DNA from: Streptomyces candidus
Lineage (GTDB): Bacteria > Actinomycetota > Actinomycetes > Streptomycetales > Streptomycetaceae
Assembly (NCBI RefSeq): GCF_014207445.1
Contig: NZ_JACHEM010000005.1
Span: 310,001-374,000 of the forward strand
Direction: 5' to 3'
Length of the DNA stretch: 64,000 bases
The notes beneath the pieces were generated by a model. The model searched no databases and had not been told where the DNA came from. It saw nothing but the letters and a program-made list of their open reading frames with translations. Below, piece after piece: positions 17,856-26,846 of this stretch; position 1 is the stretch's first letter; each line of letters opens with the position of its first letter. A program made the translations under genes and the position numbers.

Positions 17856-19930
17856 CGGCGATCCGCTTCCCGGCCCGGTGCGGCCTGCTCCCGCAGGACG
17901 ACGACTCCGCCCGGCGGGACGCTCGCGCCTCCCGGCAGCGCCGTACCGTCGAGCCGTGTGTGACCTTCGAGGGGCACGGTCGCCTCCTGGTCCGTGTGGT
18001 TGACGAGGAAAAGGTACGCGCGGTCGCCGGCGCTGCGGCGCACCGCCTCGACCCCGGCGGGGACGGCCGCCGCCGGGGCTGCCCCCGCCTCCCGGCACAC
18101 CGCGTCGAGGAGGTCGCGCAGGGACCGCGCGGGCAGGGCCGCCCCGGCGTACCAGGCGGCGCCGGCGCCGTAGGAGTGGCGGGTGGCGGCGGGGCCGCCC
18201 CGGGCGGGGCCCCCGTCGGGTCCGTCCGCGAACCGCAGGCGGGCGGTGCAGCCGCGCGCCTCGATGCGCTCGGTCCACAGCCCGGCGCGGGACCCGTCGG
18301 ACAGCAGCGCCGACTCGCCCTCCCGCAGGGGGAGGTACTCGTCGACGACGAGACCCAGCAGGTCGCGGAAGGCGCCGGGGTGCCCGCCGGTCCGTACCCG
18401 GTCGTGGGCGTCGACGGCCCCGCTGAACGGGCCGAACACGGCGTGGCCGCCGCCCCGTACGAAGGTGTGCAGGGCGTCGGCGTCCGAGTCGGACACCAGG
18501 TAGAGGCTGGGGGCGACGACGGCCCGGTACGGGGTGAGGTCGGCGTCCGGGGCCACGAGGTCGCAGGTGATGCCGAGGTCCCACAGGGCGCCGTACCAGT
18601 CCCTGACCGTGTCCAGGTGGCGCAACCGCTCCGAGGGCCGGGCGTCGAGTTCCAGGGCCCACCAGGCGTGCCAGTCGAAGAGCAGCGCCACGTCCGCCCG
18701 CACCCGGGTGCCCCGCACCTCGGCCAGCGAGGCGAGTTCGGCGCCGAGGGCGGTGACCTCGGCCCAGGTACGGGTGTCGGTGCCGCCGTGCGGGAGCATC
18801 GCGGAGTGCCATTTCTCCGCGCCCGCCCGCGACTGCCGCCACTGGAAGAACAGGATGCCGTCGGCGCCGCGGGCCAGGTGGGTGAGGCTGTTGCGGCGCA
18901 TCTCACCGGGCGCCTTGGGCACGTTGACGGGTTGCCAGTTGACCGCGGACGTCGAGTGCTCCATGAGCAGCCAGGGGCGGCCGCCGGCCATGCCGCGGGC
19001 GAGGTCGGCGTTGAGAGCCAGGTCGACGTGGTTGCCGGGATCGGCCGCGACGAGGTAGTGGTCGACGGAGACGATGTCGCAGTGCCGGGCGAAGGCGTGT
19101 CCGTCGACCTTCTTCTCCAGGGTGCCCAGCAGGTTGGTGGTGAGCGGGATGCCGGGCGCCAGGTCGCGCAGCAGCGCGCTCTCCGCCCGGTGCCGGTCGA
19201 GCAGGGCGTCGGAGGAGAAGCGCCGGTAGTCGAGTTCCAGCCCTGGGTTGCGGAAGGCGGTGGTTTCGCGCGGCGGGCCGATCTCCTCCCAGTCGCCGTA
19301 CCGCTGACCCCAGAAGTCGGTGCCCCAGACGTCGTTGACCCGGTCCAGGGTGGTGTACCGGCGGCGGAGCCAGTCGCGGAAGGCGGCGGCGCTGGTGTCG
19401 CAGTAGCAGAGGGCGTTGTGGTTGCCCCACTCGTTGTGCACGTGCCACAGGACCACGGCCGGATGCGTGGCGTACCGCTGCGCCAGCGCGGTGACGACGG
19501 CGTCGGCGGCCCGTGCGTAGTCCGGACTGCTGGGGCAGAACGCCTGCCGGCTGCCGTGCGCCAGGCGGGTGCCCGAGGCGTTCTGCGGGAGCGAGGCGGG
19601 GTGCGCCCTGGTGAACCAGGGCGGGGGAGCGGCGGTGGGGGTGGCGAGGTCGACCGCGATGCCGTTCTCGTGCAGCAGGTCCAGGACGGTGTCCAGCAGA
19701 TCCCAGTCGTGGACGCCGGGCCGGGGTTCGAGGCGGGACCAGGAGAACACCCCGAGCGTGACGAGGTTGACGCCCGCCTCGCGCATGAGGCGTACGTCCT
19801 GCTGCCAGACCTCGCTCGGCCACTGCTCGGGGTTGTAGTCGCCCCCGTAGGCGATCCCGCCGAGCCGCTCGGCGAGCGCGTCCAGGGGGTCGGCAGGGGT
19901 GTCCGCCGAAGCCCGGAAAGGGGAGGTCAT
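17852..19930 (-). CDS. Beta-galactosidase (GH42)
   Basis: A 692-residue GH42 enzyme. The N-terminal barrel starts GGIAYGGDYNPEQWP; the acid/base Glu is in LWHVHNEWG, and the nucleophile Glu is in LLMEHSTSAVNWQ. A zinc-type cysteine set is suggested by ALCYCDTS. Trimerisation and C-terminal beta domains follow (about 390-690). No signal peptide, so it cleaves imported beta-galactosides. It overlaps the permease gene upstream (ATGA at 19927-19930) and the alpha-galactosidase downstream. It probably acts with the neighbouring enzyme on mixed galacto-oligosaccharides. Confidence 0.95.
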   Translation of the reverse strand: MTSPFRASADTPADPLDALAERLGGIAYGGDYNPEQWPSEVWQQDVRLMREAGVNLVTLGVFSWSRLEPRPGVHDWDLLDTVLDLLHENGIAVDLATPTAAPPPWFTRAHPASLPQNASGTRLAHGSRQAFCPSSPDYARAADAVVTALAQRYATHPAVVLWHVHNEWGNHNALCYCDTSAAAFRDWLRRRYTTLDRVNDVWGTDFWGQRYGDWEEIGPPRETTAFRNPGLELDYRRFSSDALLDRHRAESALLRDLAPGIPLTTNLLGTLEKKVDGHAFARHCDIVSVDHYLVAADPGNHVDLALNADLARGMAGGRPWLLMEHSTSAVNWQPVNVPKAPGEMRRNSLTHLARGADGILFFQWRQSRAGAEKWHSAMLPHGGTDTRTWAEVTALGAELASLAEVRGTRVRADVALLFDWHAWWALELDARPSERLRHLDTVRDWYGALWDLGITCDLVAPDADLTPYRAVVAPSLYLVSDSDADALHTFVRGGGHAVFGPFSGAVDAHDRVRTGGHPGAFRDLLGLVVDEYLPLREGESALLSDGSRAGLWTERIEARGCTARLRFADGPDGGPARGGPAATRHSYGAGAAWYAGAALPARSLRDLLDAVCREAGAAPAAAVPAGVEAVRRSAGDRAYLFLVNHTDQEATVPLEGHTRLDGTALPGGASVPPGGVVVLREQAAPGREADRR

Positions 19931-20823
19931 GACTTCACCGCCCCGGCGGCCAGGCCCGCGCGCCAGTAGCGCTGGAGCAGAAGGAAGGTGAGCACGATCG
20001 GTACGACCGAGACGAGGGCGCCGACCAGGGTCAGCGTCTGGAGCTCGGGCACCCGGCTGGTCTGCGACTGCCAGGTGAACAGCCCCAGGGTGACCGGGTA
20101 GAGCCGCTCGTCCTGGAGCATGATCAGCGGCAGCAGGAAGTTGTTCCAGATCACGACGAACTGGAAGAGGAAGACGGTGACCAGGGCCGGCGACATCATC
20201 CGCAGCGCGATGGTGCGGAAGATGGTCCACTCGCCCGCGCCGTCGATGCGGGCCGCCTCGATGACCTCCTCGGGTATGGAGGCGGCGGCGAAGATCCGCG
20301 CCAGGTAGACGCTGAACGGGCTGACGACGCTGGGCAGGAACACCGACCAGAAGGTGTTGGTGGCGTCGACTTCGGCGAAGAGCAGGAACAGCGGCAGCGC
20401 GAGCGCGGTGGCGGGCACCAGCACACCGCCGAGGATCACCGAGAAGACGGCTTCGCGTCCCTTGAACCGGTAGACGGCCAGCGCGTATCCGGCCATGGCG
20501 GCGAGCAGCGTGCCGATCGCCGCACCGGCTCCGGCGTAGGCGAGGCTGTTGAGCAGCCAGCGCGCGTACACGCCGTCCTGCTGGGCGAAGAGCGCGCTCA
20601 GGTTCTCGCCCAGGTGCCAGTCGGCGAGGAGCAGACCGGGCGTGCTGACGAGGTCGCCCTGGCTCTTGGTGGCGGAGACGAGCAGCCAGTAGACGGGCAG
20701 CAGCATGTAGCCGGCGACGAGCGCCATGAACACGAACGCCGGCACGGCCGACAGGCCGGGGCCGCGCCGCGGGCGGCCGGGGACCGGGGCGTGTGCGCCC
20801 TCGGTACGGGTGAGGAGGGTCAT
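19927..20823 (-). CDS. Sugar ABC transporter permease (MalG type)
   Basis: A 298-residue integral membrane protein with about six helices. The cytoplasmic EAA loop reads EAARIDGAGEWTIFRTIALR, the site that contacts the ATPase. Its start overlaps nothing upstream by more than the coupled ATGA with the MalF-type gene (20820-20823), and its stop overlaps the beta-galactosidase start. It forms the importer with the other permease and the binding lipoprotein. No ATPase gene is in the cluster, so a shared MsiK-type ATPase is likely (inference). Confidence 0.94.
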   Translation of the reverse strand: MTLLTRTEGAHAPVPGRPRRGPGLSAVPAFVFMALVAGYMLLPVYWLLVSATKSQGDLVSTPGLLLADWHLGENLSALFAQQDGVYARWLLNSLAYAGAGAAIGTLLAAMAGYALAVYRFKGREAVFSVILGGVLVPATALALPLFLLFAEVDATNTFWSVFLPSVVSPFSVYLARIFAAASIPEEVIEAARIDGAGEWTIFRTIALRMMSPALVTVFLFQFVVIWNNFLLPLIMLQDERLYPVTLGLFTWQSQTSRVPELQTLTLVGALVSVVPIVLTFLLLQRYWRAGLAAGAVKS

Positions 20824-21725
20824 CCCTGCCTCCTGGCAGTGAAGCGAAGGAACAGGAAGGACAGTGCGAAGGTGGCCACGGCGAGCAGTACCGAGAGCGC
20901 GGCGGCCTCGCTGTAGCGGTCGCTCGAGGCGAGTGAGTAGGCGGCCAGGTTGGGGGTGTAGGTACTGGTCACGCTGGTGGAGATGGCCCGGAACACCTGT
21001 GGTTCGGTGAACAGTTGGAAGGTGCCGATCAGCGAGAACACGCCGGTCAGTACGAGGGCCGGCCGGATGACCGGCACCTTGATGCGCAGGGCGATCGTCC
21101 ACGCCCCGGCCCCGTCCACCCGCGCGGCCTCGCTGAGGTCGGCGGGCACCGCCTGCAGGGCCGCGTACATGATCAGCATGTTGTAGCCGGTGTACGTCCA
21201 GGTCACGACGTTGCCGATGGAGAACAGGACGGCGCCGGGCCCCAGCAGGTCGACGTCCAGGTGCGCCGAGCGGAGCAGGCCGACGACGGGGGAGAGCTGC
21301 GGGTCGTAGAGGAAGGCCCACATCAGTGCGGCCACGACGCCGGGGATGCCGTACGGCACGAAGTAGACCAGGCGGAAGAACCGCTTGAGACGGGCGACCG
21401 CCGAGTCGAGCAGGAGCGCGAGTGCCAGCGCGAGGGCGAGCATCACGGGGATCTGCACCAGGCCGAAGAGCGCCACGCGCACCAGGCTGTCCACGAAGAA
21501 TGGCTCGGAGACGACGTCGGCGTACTGCTCGAACCCGGCGAAGACCGTCTCGGTGCGGCCGAAGGTGCCCCCCGTGCGCTCGGTCCTGTGCAGGCTCTGC
21601 CAGAACGCGTAGCCGACCGGCACAAGGGTGAAGAGCACGAAGGGGATGAGGAACGGGGCGAGGAACGCGAACGGTGCGAGCGTGCGGCGGCGGGGTGTCG
21701 TCGCCGGGGTGCGGGTGGTCGTCAC
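20820..21725 (-). CDS. Sugar ABC transporter permease (MalF type)
   Basis: A 301-residue membrane protein, six predicted helices, with FLIPFVLFTLVPVGYAFWQS in the first and EAARVDGAGAWTIALRIKVP as the EAA loop. Start taken as the GTG at 21725, preceded by GAAGG about 7 bases upstream; the first residues are TTTRTPATTPRRR. The stop overlaps the next permease start by four bases. The binding-protein gene ends about 62 bases upstream on the same strand. Confidence 0.93.
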   Translation of the reverse strand: MTTTRTPATTPRRRTLAPFAFLAPFLIPFVLFTLVPVGYAFWQSLHRTERTGGTFGRTETVFAGFEQYADVVSEPFFVDSLVRVALFGLVQIPVMLALALALALLLDSAVARLKRFFRLVYFVPYGIPGVVAALMWAFLYDPQLSPVVGLLRSAHLDVDLLGPGAVLFSIGNVVTWTYTGYNMLIMYAALQAVPADLSEAARVDGAGAWTIALRIKVPVIRPALVLTGVFSLIGTFQLFTEPQVFRAISTSVTSTYTPNLAAYSLASSDRYSEAAALSVLLAVATFALSFLFLRFTARRQG

Positions 21726-21787
21726 GGGTGACCTTCGGGTTGGGCCGTACCGGCGGAGCGGGGACGAGGGGGAGACCGGCCGGAGGG

Positions 21788-23149
21788 TCAGTCCGTCACG
21801 TCCAGCGACTGCTTGCGCAGCGATTCCACGCTCTGGGAGGCGGTGGCCTTCAGGACCTCGGCGAGGGTGCTGCCGCCGCCGGTGGCCTTCGCGGTGCCGT
21901 CGCTGAGGAAGCGGTAGGTGTCGGTCATCGTCGGGCCCCACGTGAAGTCGGTGTCGACGTTCTGCGACGCCTCGGCGAACACGTCGAAGATCTTCTGCTT
22001 GCCGTAGAAGTCGACCGGCTGCTTCAGTGCGGGCAGGTCGGCCCCGGTCCTGGCGGCGGGGTAGAGGCCGCCCTCGCGGTTGAGGATCTCCAGCGCCTTG
22101 GCGTCGGTGTTCAGCCACAGGGCGAACTTCGCGGCCTCGGCCGGGTACTTGCTGCCGGTGAGGACCGCGGTGGTGGAGCCGCCCCAGTTGCCCGCCTGCT
22201 GCCCGCCCTTCTCCCACTGCGGCATGGGCGCGACGGCCCACTTCCCGGACGTGGACTTCGCGTTGTCGCGGATGGTGCTGTAGCCCCAGGCGGCACTGAT
22301 CCAGGTGACGACCTCACCGTCGTTCCACGCCTTGTACAGGGCGGGGGAGAAGCCCTGGAGGTCGGTGGCGACGAGCTTGTCGTCGATGAGCTTCTGCCAG
22401 TAGTCGGCCACCTTGCGGCTCTCGGGCCGGTCGACGGTCACCTTCCACCTGTCGCCCTCGCGCTCGAACATGGGGGCCTTGTTCTGCCACAGCAGGCCGG
22501 TGAACCAGTTGGGGTCGGTCTGCGAGAAGTGGGTGATGTACTGCCCCTTCTTCGCCGCCTGTATCTTCCGGGCGGCGGCCTCGTACTCCTCCCACGTCGT
22601 CGGCGCGGCCAGGCCGAGCTTGTCGAAGACGTCCTTGCGGTAGTAGAGCGCCATCGGGCCGGTGTCCTGCGGCACCGCCCACACGCCGTCCTTGCCGCCG
22701 GCGCCGAAGTCCACCTGCGACCAGGTCCAGTCGGCGAACTTCGGTGCGGCGTCCGGGATGCCGGCGCACTGGGCGATGTCCTTGAGCCCGCCCTTGAGGC
22801 GGAAGCTGGCCAGCGAGTCGTACTCGATCTGGCTGAGGTCGGGGGCCTTGGCGGCCTTCAGCGCGTTGGACAGGTTCTGGTATGTACCGACGTTGCCGGC
22901 CGGCGTCGACTTGAGCTTGACCTGCACGTCGGGGTTCTGGCTGTTCCAGAGGTCGACGGCCTTCTGCATGCCGGGAACCCAGGACCAGTAGTCGAGGGTG
23001 ACCTTGCCCGACGCCGGTTCGCACGCGGCGGACGCCGTCCGGTCGTCCTCGTCCTGCCCGCCGCCGCAGGCGCTCAGCGCCGCGAGGATGAGGACCACGC
23101 CCCCGGCGGAGCCGCGTCGGGCGACCGAACCGCGATTGCGAACTGCCAT
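21788..23149 (-). CDS. Sugar-binding lipoprotein of ABC transporter
   Basis: A 453-residue extracytoplasmic solute-binding protein (family 1). The lipobox is LAALSAC, so the mature protein is anchored by lipid-modified Cys at about position 28. Family motifs include VTLDYWSWVPGM, PDLSQIEYD, GVWAVPQDTGPMALYYRKDVFDKLG, TTWEEYEAAA and AAKFALWLNTD. It delivers sugar, probably galacto-oligosaccharide judging from the linked GH42 and GH36 enzymes. A TTGACT hexamer about 85 bases upstream could be a -35 element. Confidence 0.94.
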   Translation of the reverse strand: MAVRNRGSVARRGSAGGVVLILAALSACGGGQDEDDRTASAACEPASGKVTLDYWSWVPGMQKAVDLWNSQNPDVQVKLKSTPAGNVGTYQNLSNALKAAKAPDLSQIEYDSLASFRLKGGLKDIAQCAGIPDAAPKFADWTWSQVDFGAGGKDGVWAVPQDTGPMALYYRKDVFDKLGLAAPTTWEEYEAAARKIQAAKKGQYITHFSQTDPNWFTGLLWQNKAPMFEREGDRWKVTVDRPESRKVADYWQKLIDDKLVATDLQGFSPALYKAWNDGEVVTWISAAWGYSTIRDNAKSTSGKWAVAPMPQWEKGGQQAGNWGGSTTAVLTGSKYPAEAAKFALWLNTDAKALEILNREGGLYPAARTGADLPALKQPVDFYGKQKIFDVFAEASQNVDTDFTWGPTMTDTYRFLSDGTAKATGGGSTLAEVLKATASQSVESLRKQSLDVTD

Positions 23150-23367
23150 GAGTCTGCTCTCCTTCGAGCCGGGGGGTACGCCTGAGCAGGGCGATGGCGG
23201 CTACCTTCACAACAGAGATCAACGAAAGTCAACAGTTCTTCTGTTCTTCATGGCGTGTGCGACCGATTCGTAATGCGTGCAAGTAGGCACCCGATGCGGC
23301 GAAAATCCACTCTGAGCTGCACGAACACTCCGCGGGTCAAGCCCTTCCAGTCAACGCCGGAAACAGA

Positions 23368-23381
23368 CGTAATCGATTACG
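23368..23381. promoter_or_regulatory. LacI-type palindromic operator
   Basis: A perfect 14-base palindrome, CGTAATCGATTACG, centred on CG, as typical of LacI/GalR operators. It lies in the 388-base region between the LacI gene and the binding-protein gene, about 220 bases before the latter's start. Reading toward the operon, a TTGACT hexamer follows within about 15 bases. AT-rich for this DNA, which makes chance occurrence unlikely. Confidence 0.75.
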
Positions 23382-23515
23382 CGTCAGTCCGGGCCGGATG
23401 CCACAGCTCGGCACCCGCGGGGAACAGGTACGGCAGGCTGCCCGGCACCCCCCGCGCGCCGCGCAGAGGGACGCCGGGTCACCGCCGGGCGGGCTGGCGG
23501 GCTGGTGGCGCGGGG

Positions 23516-23552
23516 TCACACGGTTTCGCGGCCCGCTTCACACGGTTTCGCG
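23516..23552. repeat. Direct repeat duplicating the LacI gene's last codons and stop
   Basis: The 15-mer TCACACGGTTTCGCG occurs at 23516-23530 and 23538-23552, a 22-base period. On the minus strand each copy reads CGCGAAACCGTGTGA, so the coding end (R-E-T-V-stop) is tandemly duplicated just beyond the real stop. It looks like a small replication-slippage duplication. Confidence 0.7.
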
Positions 23553-24530
23553 CGGGACGAACTCCGCCTTCACCCGCACGGTCCTGCGCGTCACACGTCC
23601 GTCGAGGCGCTCGACGAGGAGCCGCGCCGCGGCCCTCCCCACATCGACGGCCGAGTACCGGACCGTGGTCAGCCGCGGACGCACCAACGACGCGAACGAC
23701 GCGTCGTCGTGGCCGATCAGCGCGACATCGCCGGGAATACCGACCCCGAGTTCCTCCGCCTTGTCCATCGCACCGATCGCGACGGCGTCGTTCGCACAGA
23801 ACACGGCGTCCGGCCGGTGCTTCACCCCCATCAGGTGCGCGAAACCCGCGGCGCCGGCCTCCCGGGTGTGCTCGCCCCGCACGACCAGCCGTCCGGGCAA
23901 CGAGAGACCGAACTGGACGGCCAGGGCCCGCAGCAGCTCCAGCCGGGGATCGCCGCCGGTGGCGTCCCGGGGACCGGCGATCATGGCGATGCGCCGGCGT
24001 CCGGCGCCCGTCACCTCCGTCAGCGCCGCACGCATGGCGGCCCGCGCGTCAGGGGTCACCAAGTCTGTCTCGCCGAAGGGCAGATCGGCGCTGACCACCG
24101 CCGGGATGCCCGCCTCCGACAGCAGCAGGAAGTCCTTCGCCGTCAGCCGGAACGGCGTGATCACGACGCCCGCGAACCGCTGCTGGACGGCCTCCCGCAG
24201 GTACGCCCGCTCCTCGTCCCGGTCCGCCTTCGTGTCGCAGACCATGACGTGCAGACCCAGGGGCCGCAGTTCCTCCCGGAGAGAGGCCGCGAGCTGTGCG
24301 TAGAAGGGGTTGGCCAGATCGGGCACCACCAGCGCCACGATGCTCGAACGCCCGGTCCGCAGGCTCCGCGCCGCCGTGTTCACGGTGAAGCCCAGCTCGG
24401 CGATGGCCGCCTCCACCGCCTTCCGGGTCCCCCCGGCGACGGCCCGCTTGCCGGAGAGGACGTAGGAGACGGTCGCCGTCGACACTCCGGCCGCCCGGGC
24501 GACATCGGCCATGGTGACCCGCACTGCCAA
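23538..24530 (-). CDS. LacI-family transcriptional regulator of the galactoside operon
   Basis: A 330-residue LacI/GalR regulator. The helix-turn-helix and hinge read TMADVARAAGVSTATVSYVL then AARSLRTGRSS; the periplasmic-binding-like effector domain includes VVPDLANPFYAQLA and PDAVFCANDAVAIGAMDKAEELG. The TTG at 24530 has GAGGGAG 8 bases upstream; GTG 24524 and ATG 24512 are alternatives. It is upstream of, and co-directional with, the importer and glycosidase genes. It probably represses them through the CG-centred palindrome until a galactoside inducer binds. Confidence 0.92.
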   Translation of the reverse strand: MAVRVTMADVARAAGVSTATVSYVLSGKRAVAGGTRKAVEAAIAELGFTVNTAARSLRTGRSSIVALVVPDLANPFYAQLAASLREELRPLGLHVMVCDTKADRDEERAYLREAVQQRFAGVVITPFRLTAKDFLLLSEAGIPAVVSADLPFGETDLVTPDARAAMRAALTEVTGAGRRRIAMIAGPRDATGGDPRLELLRALAVQFGLSLPGRLVVRGEHTREAGAAGFAHLMGVKHRPDAVFCANDAVAIGAMDKAEELGVGIPGDVALIGHDDASFASLVRPRLTTVRYSAVDVGRAAARLLVERLDGRVTRRTVRVKAEFVPRETV

Positions 24531-24965
24531 CGCGCACGCTCCCTCGGTACGGCTCGCCACCCTACTTCACACCGTGACACCGCAGGTCGTGCGCCCGTTC
24601 CGGATCCCCAGCCGCCCGCGCACCGCTCCCGTCCTTCTCCGGTGACTCCGCTCGCGGCACCGCCCCCGCCCGGGGTCGACCGCATGATCCAACGTGCCGC
24701 CACCGAGACACCCGGCGTCGTGCCGCCGCCACTGCACGGCGGGCTCTGCTGATGTCGCGGATGGCGGGGATGTCGGCGCCGGTCTCAGCGCGCGTGATCG
24801 GGGTCAGGGCAATGGGAGGAAGAGAGGACTGCGGCTGTCCGGAGGAGTCGACCGCTCCCCAGCACGCAGACGAGACAGGGGGCCGGATCGTACGTACCGG
24901 GCTTCGGCGAACCGCACCAGCGATACCGTGGTGGCACACGCCAGAGAGAAGCCCAGGAGCCCCGG

Positions 24966-25202
24966 ATGAGCCAGCAGCCGGCACCCGCGCCCGTGCCCGA
25001 CCGTCAGCCCCTCGATGAGCACGCCGCTGCATCGGCCCGTGCGTACGCGGCCGCGGAGCGCGCCAAGACGGACGTCCTTGCCTCGGTCCTGGAGGACATC
25101 GCCGCCAACGGCTACCCCTCGCCCGAGTCCGGCGTGCCGTGGGAGGCCGCCCGTGACGCTCACCTCGCGCGCCTCGCGGACGAGCAGCCCCGTGTCGCCT
25201 GA
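24966..25202 (+). CDS. Antitoxin of a RelE/ParE-type pair (putative)
   Basis: A 78-residue acidic protein (SQQPAPAPVP, then ASARAYAAAERAKTDVLASV and GVPWEAARDAHLARLADEQ). It is encoded directly before, and overlaps by 11 bases, a small RelE/ParE-like gene, the usual antitoxin-toxin arrangement. The antitoxin family is not one I can name. A C-terminal tail of this type often wraps the toxin. Autoregulation is expected from the arrangement, but no clear operator is seen. Confidence 0.7.
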   Translation: MSQQPAPAPVPDRQPLDEHAAASARAYAAAERAKTDVLASVLEDIAANGYPSPESGVPWEAARDAHLARLADEQPRVA

Positions 25203-25449
25203 GCACGGGGCGCGCCGTTCGCGCGTCGTCATGGTGGAGCCCGCGCTCACCCAGCTGGCGAAGCTCACCGCGAGCGAGACGCACCGACTGGACCGCGCGA
25301 TCGTCGCGATCAGCGTCAACCCGGAGCTGGGCACCGAGGTGCCCGGGACCCTGCTGCGCGACTACGTCGACGAGGTCGACGGTGTTCGCGTGATCTTCTA
25401 TGTGACGGCTCTGCGGACGGTCACGATCGTGGCGTACGTCGAAGCCTGA
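25192..25449 (+). CDS. RelE/ParE-family toxin (putative)
   Basis: An 85-residue basic protein starting at GTG 25192, inside the antitoxin gene's last codons. The fold signature is visible: the helix LTQLAKLTASETHRLDRAIV, LLRDYVDEVDGVRVIFYV and the terminal strand TVTIVAYVEA, typical of RelE/ParE toxins. Whether the target is ribosome-bound mRNA or gyrase cannot be told. Classical RelE catalytic residues are not obvious. The gene overlap supports a type II toxin-antitoxin module. Confidence 0.72.
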   Translation: MSPEHGARRSRVVMVEPALTQLAKLTASETHRLDRAIVAISVNPELGTEVPGTLLRDYVDEVDGVRVIFYVTALRTVTIVAYVEA

Positions 25450-25513
25450 ACATGGCGGCAGCGCCCCGGATCCGATGGCGTCCGGGACGCTGCGGTGTCT
25501 ACTGCTCGGAGAC

Positions 25514-25660
25514 ATGCGTCCCGGGAACTGGGGCGGCGCGGGATCACGGCCCACGCGGTATCGCCGCGCCCCACCGATACGGACATGCTGCGTGCCGGTG
25601 CCCCGCCGGAGGCGGTGGCCGGGGTGGCGCACATGACGGCACTGGGAGAGACGGCGCCCG
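25514..25660 (+). pseudogene. Short-chain dehydrogenase remnant
   Basis: About 48 codons match the C-terminal third of an SDR: RELGRRGITAHAVSPRPTDT then DMLRAGAPPEAVAGVAHM and TALG. This is the usual ArELgprGITvNaVaPGptdT region. No Rossmann glycine motif, catalytic Ser-Tyr-Lys or C-terminal end is present nearby, so it is a fragment. Confidence 0.6.
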
Positions 25661-25811
25661 CTGCTTCCCGTCCTCCTGACAGGTCTCTGCCGACGACCGA
25701 AGAGGTCCCGAGGATGAGCGATTCGTTCGAGGGGAGCCCCACCGCGAGGGGGCCTCCCGGCACAGAAGATCTACCTGCGGGCGCACTCGGGCACCACCTC
25801 GATACGGGCGC

Positions 25812-25862
25812 GCGCCCCGCCCCGGACGCGCGCACACAGTGGGGGCGCCCCGCCCCGGACGC
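25812..25862. repeat. 18-bp direct repeat downstream of the quinone oxidoreductase
   Basis: GCGCCCCGCCCCGGACGC is present at 25812-25829 and again at 25845-25862, just beyond the minus-strand oxidoreductase stop. Function not apparent; low-complexity GC DNA. Confidence 0.55.
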
Positions 25863-25868
25863 ACTGGC

Positions 25869-26846
25869 TCAGCGGGATTCGGGGACGAGAACGACCTTCC
25901 CCGTCGTGGCCCGCGCCTTCAGGGCAGTGTGCGCCTCGGCGGCCCGCGACAGCGGGAAGGCCTGGAAGGCCGGTACCAGGCTGCCGTCGGCGGCCGCCGC
26001 GAGCGCGCGTGCTTCGTCGGCGGAGGCGTCCTGCCCCCGCAGCAGCAGATCCAGCGCGTCGGTGAAACTCACGCCGCGCGCCTTGAGTTCCGTCTCGTCG
26101 GGCCGGAACTCCTCCCGCGAGGCCGCGCCTATGCTGAGGTAGCGCCCGCCTTCGGCGAGCAGCCCGAACGCGGCCCGGCCCTTGTCGCCCTCGACGCCGT
26201 CCAGGACGACCGTGACACCGCGCCCGCCCAGGGCGTCGCGGACGGTGTCCGTCCAGTCCGCCTCGTTGTAGTCGACGGCAACATCGGCTCCCAGTTCCCG
26301 TACGGCCACCGTCTTGGCCGGTCCACCCGCCGCGCCGACGACCGTGGCGCCGAGGCGGTGGGCGTACTGCACCACAAGGCGGCCGATCCCGCCGGCGGCG
26401 GAGGTGACCAGGACGAGGTCGTCGGGGGTGAGTTCCGCGATGTCGAGCAGGCCGATCGCGGTGGTGCCGGTCACGACCATGGTGACGGCGGCCTCGTAGC
26501 CCAGTCCGGCCGGGATCCGGTGCAGGGAGGCCACGTCGGCGACGGCGAGTTCGGCGTAGCCTCCTGGCATGCCGTGACGGGTCGTCACGCCGGTGCCGAT
26601 CCAACCCTCGTCCACGTCAGGACCGACCGCGTCGACGACACCGGCCACCTCTCCGCCGAAGACGGCAGGAAGCGCGGGGAGCGGCGGGCCGATGTCCAGC
26701 CCCTGTCGCATCGCCGTCTCGATCTGGTGGACCCCCGCGGCGCGCACCGACACCCGGACCTGGCCCGGCCCCGGCACCGGGTCGGGCACGGTCTCGTAGC
26801 GGAGGTTCTCGGCGGGTCCGAACTCGTGCAGGACGACGGCTCGCAT
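25869..26846 (-). CDS. Zinc-independent NADPH:quinone oxidoreductase (MDR family)
   Basis: A 325-residue medium-chain dehydrogenase/reductase of the quinone oxidoreductase type. Visible features are the start MRAVVLHEFGPAENLRYETV, substrate-domain AAGVHQIETAMRQG, the cofactor loop VLVTSAAGGIGRLVVQYAHR, and the end HTALKARATTGKVVLVPES. No structural or catalytic zinc cysteines. It should use NADPH to reduce a quinone or enone. ATG 26846 is the family start; an in-frame upstream extension is not family-like. Monocistronic. Confidence 0.93.
   Translation of the reverse strand: MRAVVLHEFGPAENLRYETVPDPVPGPGQVRVSVRAAGVHQIETAMRQGLDIGPPLPALPAVFGGEVAGVVDAVGPDVDEGWIGTGVTTRHGMPGGYAELAVADVASLHRIPAGLGYEAAVTMVVTGTTAIGLLDIAELTPDDLVLVTSAAGGIGRLVVQYAHRLGATVVGAAGGPAKTVAVRELGADVAVDYNEADWTDTVRDALGGRGVTVVLDGVEGDKGRAAFGLLAEGGRYLSIGAASREEFRPDETELKARGVSFTDALDLLLRGQDASADEARALAAAADGSLVPAFQAFPLSRAAEAHTALKARATTGKVVLVPESR

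Noticed and set aside
15711-18842. A 1043-codon frame appearing to fuse extra sequence to the alpha-galactosidase
   Set aside because: The extra N-terminus lies antisense-free but inside the GH42 gene in another frame and is Arg/Pro-rich; ATG 17855 with ATGA coupling is the natural start.
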